This document shows, piece after piece, positions 7,611 through 13,961 of a stretch of DNA of 13,961 nt (its first letter is position 1; every line of letters begins with the position of its first letter). The position numbers and the translations under genes are program-made. The stretch is from Stramenopiles sp. TOSAG23-6 (lineage: Eukaryota > Sar). Below the pieces are notes generated by a model. That model saw only the letters and a list, made by a program, of their open reading frames with translations. It was not told the DNA's origin and did not search any database. The stretch is from NCBI GenBank assembly GCA_900128565.1, contig LT636152.1, forward strand, positions 1 to 13,961, written 5' to 3'.

Positions 7611-7755
7611 TGGTAAAAAGTATTTTATTTTATTTAGTTTTTTAAATCTCAACTCATTGTAGTTGAACTTAAGTAGTAAGTATATAAATTAAATATAGTA
7701 CGTATCAATACCTACAAATATTTCATATTATTATAAAATGACCATCATCGACGTT
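7610..7755. other. Short convergent intergenic region
   Basis: AT-rich spacer between the stops of the elongin-B-like gene and TRAPPC10. Only candidate minus-strand poly(A) hexamers (7624-7634) are visible. Confidence 0.6.
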
Positions 7756-10700
7756 TCAATGCTCCATACAATCCATATTGCTCTTTACAAGTACAGATTT
7801 TATTACCTGATGAGTAACTTCCTTTACTCTTTGATTTGTTGTTATACGAAATATATTTACTGAAGGTGCATGTAAGACACCACAGGTCACTGGCATTGCT
7901 CTTATACTAATCTTTATTTTTCCACAATTTTCATTTATTTGTAATCTTGCACATATATAGTGAAAATATATTATAAAAAAATAAACATTGTTTAGGTAAA
8001 AAAAATTAAAAAAAAATTTAAAAAAAAAATTGAAATGATGTAAATGTACACGTTTTACCCATGAGTAACCATGTCTTTGGAACTACCGTTATATTATATT
8101 CAAACTCATTACATTCACATTCAATCATTGCATCATCTACGTTATGTACTTGAACAATATATTCAAAATTTAATAAAACGCCTAATTCGCCGTGAGTCAA
8201 ATGTTTCGATTGAACAATCCAAAATTGATTGTCATCAATGCGACTTTGCATTTGAAAGACTCTTTTTTTTTTTTTTTNAATTGATCTTTTAGATTTTTTA
8301 GATTTTTTGGATTTAATTCTTCATTATCGAATGAATATACGGGTATGAATCCATACCGACAACCACCTCCTTTAGGCATCTTAAAATATATTAATACACT
8401 AAATGTATACGACTTATTTTCGTTTGCGTTAGACCCTAACCCTACCTCTGCAGTACTAGGGTTAGGGTTATTTTTTGAATATTGAGTCAGATCAAACGAA
8501 CAATATAAGGTACTATCTTTACTAACAAAATGCACAACATTTTCATCTATATTGAATATATCTACACTATTGACATCATCTAATGAAATATATCGAAATA
8601 ATGTAATACTTGTAATACAAATATTATCATCTTTAATCGATTTATCCTCTTTTTTTTCATTAGGGTTAGGGTTATACAATTTGTCTATATTTTCTATATT
8701 TTCTATATTTGTATTTACATTTACATTTTTTTTTTGATACAATTTATCTAAATTTTCTATATTTTCTATATTTGTATATAGATTATCAGATTGTATCATA
8801 CTACTTTTTGTGGCAACTGTTGATGTATCAAACAAACCTGCTGAAGGAAATATTTGAATTTGCATATACGTTTTTCGTGTTATTTTGTTTTTCGTGGTTT
8901 CATATGTACTAGGGTTAGGGTTATTTGAAGTAGTAGACATTGTTGTATTCATTATTTTACCTATACTCATAAATGATTCAAGGCAATTCAATGACACAAT
9001 TTGTTCAGCAACTTTATCTGAAATACTATTTATATAAGAATATTTTTTTTCTGTTGAAATCGATGACGTCATCGAAGAATTATTTTTTTCTGTTGAAATC
9101 GATGACGTCATCGAAGAATTATACACACATATTTTTATATTTGTTTCAAAACTCTGATTCATTAGGGTTAGGGCGGAAGGGTTTGATATATATATTGAAA
9201 ATAACATAGTAATCAATTGATCCTCAAATGATTTTTTCCTACTATTTTCGAAAGTGTTAGGGTTAGGGATATTGTCCATATCAACAAGAGGAGAAATCAA
9301 AAAATAATTCGACTTATTTGGTATTGAAACAGACCTGTATTTTACACCTTTATCATTTTTATCAGACGTATCATTTTTAATTATATTACAGTCGCATACA
9401 ACAAACTGTACGTGTGATTTTAATTGATTATGGTGTTTAGAATCATCTATAATTTCTAAAGATACAATATATGATGTATCATGATTTTTTAGATTTTTTT
9501 GATTTTTGTACTTATTTGGTACGGATAATTCAACCTTCAATGTATTACTACATTGCTGAAAATTCATGCAATTATCAAAATGTACATTTTTCAATGAAAA
9601 TGTATTTCGTATTTGTCGTTGTATCTGTTGTGATGGAGTAGCAATAATAGAATTCGGTGGAGTACATAATAAAGTACCGGGTAACTTTGGTGGATTCACA
9701 CGAATTCTCCAATCAGTCGTTGCTGCACTCACAACTTCATCATCATGTTCTTTGGGCAAATATGACTAGGGTTAGGGTTGAGGGTTTAGTTACAATTTGA
9801 AATGTATTTGATATATATATATATAGTAAGTATAATATATATTTCATCAATTATTATAAATTTGTCAAAAAAAAAAAAAAAAAAATTTAGGATGAAAACA
9901 AAAAAAAACCTACATAAATTTGAGCATCAAGAGTCAAACATCCAATTACAATTTGAACACAATCAAATCTATATATAGCACATAAAGATGGTGTTCCAAA
10001 AAGATTTACAATATTTCGTGTCTTATGCGATAAAATACCATTGGATTTCACTACGAATTCAGTATAAAAATTTTCATCATTATCATCATTTTCATCATCA
10101 TCATTATTATTACTCTTATTATCATCATTATTATTATCATTTTCATCATTATCATCATTATCATCATCAGCATTATCATTAGTATTATTATTATCATTAT
10201 CATCATTATATAATTTGGTTTTTATTTCTGAAAATGTATTTTTTGTTATCTTTTGTTGAGGTTCTAATAAAGCAACAACACCAAGCCTGACAATAATTTG
10301 ATCATATGGAATATCACTCGCAATATTTAATTGAATACAACATTGTATACAAATTTCATTACCTAAAGAAACTTCATATGAACCACCATCAATACTTGTG
10401 AAATCCATTTGTTGTTTTGTATTTTTTCCATTTTTTCCATTTTTTGTATTTTTTGTATTAGGGTTAGGGTTTGTATCAATAATTAGATTACTTCGTTTTC
10501 GACAGCGTTCCAAAGGACTTTGACATTTCGTACTTAATTTTGTACCTAATGAATTTTGAATGTCTTGTGGTTGTGTTGTATTATTAGGGTTAGGGTCTGA
10601 CTGTTTTGTATGAAAATTTTCTACTTTTTCAAAAGGAGCAACTTCACAAAATACTAAATAACGTAATGATTGTTGTAATTGTTTTTTACATTCAAAATTA

Positions 10701-13700
10701 TTTGTATTTACGATTTCATTTTTGATATTTTTGATATTTTTGACATTTTTGATATTTTCCAGATTTGATTCAGGTTTTATACTAGGATATTTCATTATTT
10801 TTCGTGTTTTGACTGATCGTACAATGGCTGATATATAACTTTTAAATATATTTTGACAATATTTTGAGTTTTGTGAATCATTTAAATTTTTTTCATTTTT
10901 TTCATTTTTTTCATTTTTTTCATTTTTTTCATCTATACTACTTGATAGTTCTTGTGTAAACATATCACCAAAACTAGTTTTGTTTTGTGCAATAAATTGT
11001 ATAACAGCTAGGTATGCTTTTATAGTATTAATAAAAAGTGCTGATGATGATTGATTAGGGTTAGGGTTTGACACATTCTCATTAGGGTTAGGGTTAGGGT
11101 TATATTGTATATACATTGCTTCTTGGCATTGAGCTGATAATGTCAATAAATGTAAATAAATAAAAGGCCAAAATCGTCTTTCATTTCGATATGGGACATG
11201 TCGTATTTTAGAAAGATACTCATTTGCTTTAAAAAACTGTTTACATTGTATCAAATGTTTTGTACAAAAATTCTAGAATTTTTTTTTTTTGGTTTGTTAG
11301 GTACAAAATTTCGTATGAAAAAAAAAATTTGAAAAAAAAAAAAAAAATTGAAAGTGAAAGTGAACACGTACATGGTGTATAGAAATATTATATAAATGTA
11401 AAGCCTGTCTATCTCGTTGTGCCTGTACATAAAACTTTGCAGCTTTGGAAGTTACTTTTGACATTTTATCTTGAAATAATGAATAATCATTCAAAACTTG
11501 AAACAGGTTTGTATCTTTCGATTCTGAATCAAATGTTGGTGTCCAAAATACTTTATATTCAGTCATTATTGATTTTGAAGTAATTTGTCCAGGAAACCAA
11601 AATTGAGTTTTGACTACATTCTTGTTCTTATTATTATTAGTAGTATTATTATTATTATTAGTAGTAGTAGTATTGTTATTATTATTATTATTGTTATTAT
11701 TACTATTAGTAGTAGTAGTATTGTTATTATTATTATTAGTATTAGTATTCTGAGTTTTGCATTCATCATTACTCAGTTGTTGGGATGGTTTAAATACTAG
11801 AGATTTAATGACAAATAATGTTGATGAAGCAATGGATAGTAAATCAGCCAATGCAATAAAAATTCGTCTCTTAAGACGAATTTTTTGTTTTTGACGTTTT
11901 TGTTGATTTGTACCAAATTTTGTACGTAATAAAACATCATTTGTATTGTCATATTCCTTTGCAGTGAATATTGATGCTGCTTCAATTGTAGATGCTAATG
12001 CAATTGATGCATGATATATCCAAGAATATACACGAAATCTTGATTCTTTATGTAAAACTAGTTTTTGAGATGATGCGTTATTATCATTATTTATAGTAGT
12101 AGTAGTAGTAGTAGTAATATCATTCATATCATCATTCATAGTAGTAGTAGTAGTAATGTCATTCGTATCATTATTTATAGTAGTAGTAGTAGTAGTAGTA
12201 GTAATGTCATCCGTATCATCATTCATAGTAGTAGTAATATCATTCATATCATCATTCATAGTAGTAGTAGTAGTAGTAATGTCATTCATATCATCATTCA
12301 TAGTAGTAGTAGTAATATCATTCATATCATCATTTGTGTACGAAAGCAAAATATGACGTAATTTCCGTATAGCCATAATAGACCGTTCAGCAGCATCAGC
12401 AACAGATGATAAATCATTGATACACAATAAAAGAATTATTTGTCTTGATACAAGATAAATTCGAAATTGAATCGTACTGATTAAACTTTTTTGTATCAAT
12501 TTTCTATAGAAATCTTTTTTTGTATGTGCCATTTCAAGAATTTGCGAACCATTCTCCGATTTTTGTAATGGTTTATCTAACATATGAATACAAAAATTTA
12601 GGTTTTGATTTTTTTTTTTCGCATTTTTTTGATTTTTTTGATTTTTTTGATGTTTCGGACTGGGACAGCTTTCATTAGGGTTAGGGTTTCCTGGTGGTGT
12701 TAATGGAATGTTTTCATGATTATCAAATTTGCTATCTTTAGTTGGAGGTGTAAGTGAGGATGGAATTTTCACTGTCGGTATATTTGATTTCAAATTATTA
12801 TTATATTTTATTTTTTCAAGATTTGGATTATTTGTCATTTCATCATTAGGGTTAGGGTTTATTATTTTTTTTATTGGAGTATGTAAAAGTGTAGCAGGGT
12901 TAGGGTTATTATTGAAACCTTGTTTTTCGTGTTTTTCGTGTTGTTGACGATGTAATGATATTGTATACATATATATATCATGAAGTATATCATATTCACG
13001 TAAAGCTTCTTCATCCAATTTTGAAAAATATATCAAATTCAAAATTCATAAGGTACGAAATTTTCATACAAAAATGTGTAATTAGGGTTAGGGTTATAGG
13101 GAAAAAAAAACCTACATATAAATGAAATGTTTCTAATAAAATAGCAAAATTCTCTCGAAGGTAAAAATAATTACAGAAATTCCAACCTGGCATGTATTTT
13201 GGAAAAATATTTCAAAAAAATCTAAAAAAACTCGTTAGGTACAAAATTTTTTGAAAAAAATAANTNGATTTTTTTNTAAAAAAAAAAAATAAAACATACA
13301 TCATACACTGACTCCAACGTTTTTCAATTTCTAATTTATATCGATCACAACGAGAATAAAATGTTTTACTAATGGAATTGGTAATGAATATATACAAATT
13401 TTTAAAACGATTTGTAGTTGTCATTGTAGAACTTGTATTCATTTGTGTTAGGGTTTCATTTCGTTGTTTTTCGTCGATGACTGTTGATGTTTGTATGGTA
13501 GATATATATTGTGAAAAATATTGTACATTTGAAATTTGTTAGGTACAAAATTTCGTAAGAAAAAAAATTCTATGATTAGGGTTAGGGTTAGGGTTGATGA
13601 AAACATTCGCTATTGTAGTATTATTTGTATTATTATTTGTATTATTATTAGTATTATTTGTATTATTTGTATTATTATTAGTATTATTTCTACTACTACT

Positions 13701-13908
13701 AATAATAGTCGTCTTTATAACCTTGTTTGTGTCATTTTGTTTATTAGGGTTAGGGCTTGTCTGAATTGGATTATTTTCGTTAGGGTTAGGGTTATTTAAA
13801 TCAATTTGAATGACTCGACGGGAAAATAAATTACTTGATTGGCCCACAGGGAATTTGAATCGTTTCCCATCAAAATCAGAACACATTTTCTCAAATATTC
13901 TAGAGTGT
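7756..13908 (-). CDS. TRAPPC10: TRAPPC10/Trs130 (TRAPPII complex subunit), most of gene, at least seven exons
   Basis: Large subunit of the TRAPPII tethering complex, a Rab GEF at the Golgi and endosomes. Exons: 13908-13605, 13501-13300 (join to first unresolved), 13191-13116, 13012-11372, 11254-9914, 9759-8050, 7952-7756 (TGA). Recognition rests on ordered landmarks: RIFEKMCSDF...RRVIQID; F..L...ISKTFYSRCDRYKLEIEKRW; PGWNFCNYFYLREN...HLY-EEALREYDIL, close to plant Trs130; RKLIQKSL...FRIYLVSRQIILLL; DKMSKVTSKAAKFYVQAQRDRQALHLY; C-terminal YNITVVPKTWLLMGKTC and IRAMPVTCGVLHAPSVNIFRI. About 1,820 residues are encoded here against about 1,260 for the whole human protein. The excess is Asn-Pro, Asn, Asp/Asn, Lys-Asn and Thr-rich inserts between conserved blocks. 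A homopolymer frameshift lies near 8263-8278. The N-terminus is off the right edge. Confidence 0.85.
7953..8049 (-). repeat. Diverged introner-like intron before last TRAPPC10 exon
   Basis: On the minus strand the donor GTACAT starts at 8049 after ACGT. TACCTAAA (7991-7998) is a one-base variant of the core. The end is CACTATATAT. The join restores WLLMGK-T-C-ARLQINENCG, in step with the family's GKSCG, and the phases match only with the AT end. Confidence 0.7.
8263..8278 (-). other. Probable homopolymer frameshift in TRAPPC10 exon
   Basis: Fifteen T beside an n at 8278. Upstream, the exon is open in one frame; downstream, the conserved frame (FQMQSRIDDNQFWIVQSK) is shifted by one. The exon is one base short of the length its splice phases demand, so one base was probably lost in the A/T run. 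Confidence 0.7.
8433..8468. repeat. Inverted pair of telomere-like repeats, 12-bp arms
   Basis: ACCCTAACCCTA at 8433-8444 and TAGGGTTAGGGT at 8457-8468 are perfect reverse complements around a 12-nt spacer. Both lie in a TRAPPC10 exon; the pair is translated as NNPNPSTAEVGLGSNAN. This is the only place where the array runs in the opposite orientation to the gene. Confidence 0.9.
8660..9268 (-). repeat. Telomere-like arrays in TRAPPC10 exon 9759-8050
   Basis: Two-unit TTAGGG-type arrays at 8660-8674, 8910-8923, 9162-9173 and 9257-9268. Three read as Asn-Pro. The one at 9162 reads in another register as part of PSALTLM. Confidence 0.9.
9043..9119 (-). repeat. 39-bp in-frame tandem duplication
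   Basis: Two near-identical copies with a 39-bp period, each encoding NSSMTSSISTEK plus one residue. The first copy has one extra T in its T run. Each copy contains TGACGTCA. Confidence 0.85.
9760..9913 (-). other. Intron in TRAPPC10 with telomere-like repeats near its 3' end
   Basis: The donor GTAGGT starts at 9913 after ATT TAT. Within it are a T run, an AT microsatellite near 9818-9825, and a telomere-like array at 9767-9788. Phase-0 acceptors are CCCTAG (ends 9766, GT-AG) or TCATAT (ends 9760, AT type). Homology does not choose between them. Confidence 0.65.
10070..10210 (-). repeat. Asp/Asn-rich trinucleotide repeat in TRAPPC10
   Basis: GAT/AAT trinucleotides encode a block of Asp, Asn and a few Glu inside the region homologous to the TRAPPC10 beta-sandwich part, shortly before FYTEFVVKSNG. 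Confidence 0.85.
10458..11102 (-). repeat. Telomere-like arrays in TRAPPC10 exon 11254-9914
   Basis: Arrays at 10458-10472, 10584-10596, 11055-11069 and 11082-11102 (three units), all reading as Asn-Pro on the coding strand. Nearby 9-bp repeats give KNEKNEKN (about 10886-10930) and KNIKNIKN (about 10725-10755). Confidence 0.9.
11255..11371 (-). repeat. Introner-like intron in TRAPPC10
   Basis: The donor GTACGT starts at 11371 after CAC CAT. CATACGAAATTTTGTACC is followed by CTAAC (TACCTAAC 11296-11303). The end is TTGTACAAAACAT at 11255. The phase fits LIQCKQFFKANEY. An AG 18 bases further would also keep the frame, so the acceptor is not proven. Confidence 0.75.
11626..11750 (-). repeat. 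Asn/Thr-rich trinucleotide repeat in TRAPPC10
   Basis: AAT and ACT trinucleotide runs give long Asn stretches broken by short Thr runs, between the DECKTQ and VVKTQFWFPG segments. Confidence 0.88.
12080..12337 (-). repeat. Coding minisatellite, NDDMNDI-(T)n units
   Basis: Six units of NDDMNDI or a close variant followed by 3-8 Thr codons and Met or Ile. Unit length varies only in the ACT run, always in multiples of three, so the frame is kept. It lies between the SYTNDD and ASSQKLVLHKESRFRVY segments. Confidence 0.9.
12675..12908 (-). repeat. Telomere-like arrays in TRAPPC10 exon 13012-11372
   Basis: Arrays at 12675-12689, 12846-12860 and 12896-12908, read as GNPNP, INPNP and NNPNP. They sit in a low-complexity insertion between the EYDIL and RKLIQKSL conserved blocks. 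Confidence 0.9.
13013..13115 (-). repeat. Diverged introner-like intron in TRAPPC10 with internal telomere-like array
   Basis: The donor GTAGGT starts at 13115 after TTA TAT, and the end is CAAAATTGGAT at 13013. The join reads HLY-EEALREYD, matching plant Trs130 HLYEDALREYD residue for residue. Core motifs are present but mutated (GAAAATTTCGTACCTTAT). A TTAGGG-type array lies at 13082-13101 inside the intron. Confidence 0.82.
13192..13299 (-). repeat. Introner-like intron in TRAPPC10
   Basis: The donor GTATGT starts at 13299 after ATG AT. TACCTAAC is at 13234-13241 and the 3' end is TTTTTCCAAAATACAT at 13192. The split codon gives ATG and the join reads RWSQCM-M-PGWNFCNYF, as expected for the family. 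The nearest AG (GCCAG) would break the frame. Three n calls fall at 13264, 13266 and 13276. Confidence 0.82.
13502..13604 (-). repeat. Introner-like intron in TRAPPC10, boundaries unresolved
   Basis: Core TTACGAAATTTTGTACCTAAC (TACCTAAC 13538-13545) and ATATTTTTCACAATATATAT are clear. The likely donor GTTTTC at 13604 is phase 0, while the acceptor ATATAT at 13502 needs phase 1. One boundary is wrong or a base is missing. A four-copy telomere-like array (13576-13595) sits at the 5' end. Confidence 0.6.
13576..13794 (-). repeat. Telomere-like arrays and Asn-rich repeat near right end
   Basis: TTAGGG-type arrays at 13576-13595, 13744-13755 and 13780-13794, with an AAT/ACT trinucleotide block between (about 13615-13700). 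A single TTAGGGTT occurs at 13448-13456. On the coding strand the exonic ones read NPNPNE and SPNPNK. Confidence 0.88.
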
Positions 13909-13961
13909 ATGTATTTTGGAAAAATATTTCAAAAAAAATCGTTAGGTACAAAATTTCGTAC
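13909..13961 (-). repeat. Introner-like intron, 3' part, cut by right window edge
   Basis: The minus strand shows TACGAAATTTTGTACC, TACCTAAC at 13941-13948, a T tract, and TTTTTCCAAAATACAT ending at 13909. The following exon reads HSRIFEKMCSDF in phase. Confidence 0.8.

Noticed and set aside
9566-9769. Plus-strand ORF across the first part of the TRAPPC10 exon
   Set aside because: It is a shadow of the long minus-strand exon, with no recognisable protein and no independent signals.
10056-10182. His/Tyr-rich plus-strand ORF
   Set aside because: It is the antisense of the Asp/Asn trinucleotide repeat in TRAPPC10.
3120-13545. Shared C-terminal tail HTKFCT or TKFCT at the end of several ORFs
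   Set aside because: This is read-through into the introner core (ACGAAATTTTGTACC then TAA), not a protein motif. It served instead as a marker for introner copies.
8433-13794. Regularly spaced short repeats suggesting a CRISPR-like array or a chromosome end
   Set aside because: Units are TTAGGG telomere repeats in groups of 1-4 at irregular spacing inside exons, with coding sequence on both sides. They are neither CRISPR repeats nor a terminal telomere.
1-13961. tRNA, rRNA or other structured RNA genes
   Set aside because: I scanned gaps and introns by eye and saw no cloverleaf-like or rRNA-like segment. A covariance-model scan would be needed to exclude small RNAs.

Overview
The window looks like nuclear DNA of an AT-rich protist. 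Coding regions are split by short introns of about 95-155 bp that are packed with T on the sense strand. Standard stop codons are used. Conserved eukaryotic genes carry long Asn-rich insertions, and short arrays of the TTAGGG-type telomere repeat sit inside exons. The style (poly-T introns, repeat-swollen exons, scattered n calls) reminds me of a foraminiferan or other rhizarian such as Reticulomyxa. That is a guess from style; no marker gene here proves it.

Layout. 56-2068 (+) is the 3' part of a cytosolic-type threonyl-tRNA synthetase in five exons; its N-terminal half lies off the left edge and an essential catalytic exon is missing. 2508-4875 (-) is an unrecognised three-exon gene with a signal-peptide-like start. 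5201-5881 (+) is a single-exon SprT-like zinc metalloprotease. 6160-6876 (-) is a membrane-anchored J-domain protein. 7175-7609 (+) is an elongin-B-like ubiquitin-fold protein with one intron. 7756-13908 (-) is most of a TRAPPC10/Trs130 gene (TRAPP complex subunit) in at least seven exons, its 5' end off the right edge. Genes alternate in strand, so gaps are either divergent (4876-5200, 6877-7174) or convergent (2069-2507, 5882-6159, 7610-7755). The six genes serve different cell functions (translation, protein repair, chaperone, ubiquitin or transcription, vesicle traffic) and show no sign of forming one pathway.

The most remarkable content is not a gene. First, introns in three unrelated genes are copies of one short element: donor GTACGT/GTATGT/GTAGGT, poly-T, the palindrome TACGAAATTTCGTA, a branch-site-like TACCTAAC, a second poly-T, and the 3' end TTTTTCCAAAATACAT. 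This is an introner-like family. Second, where protein homology fixes the exon joins, these introns end in ...AT and not AG, and the exon before the donor nearly always ends in T, usually AT. The elongin-B intron in the same window is an ordinary GT-AG intron. Third, about twenty interstitial telomere-repeat arrays lie in the two outer genes, mostly in exons, read as Asn-Pro repeats; the four genes between 2.5 and 7.7 kb have none.

All homology statements come from recognising conserved motifs by eye. No database search was run.
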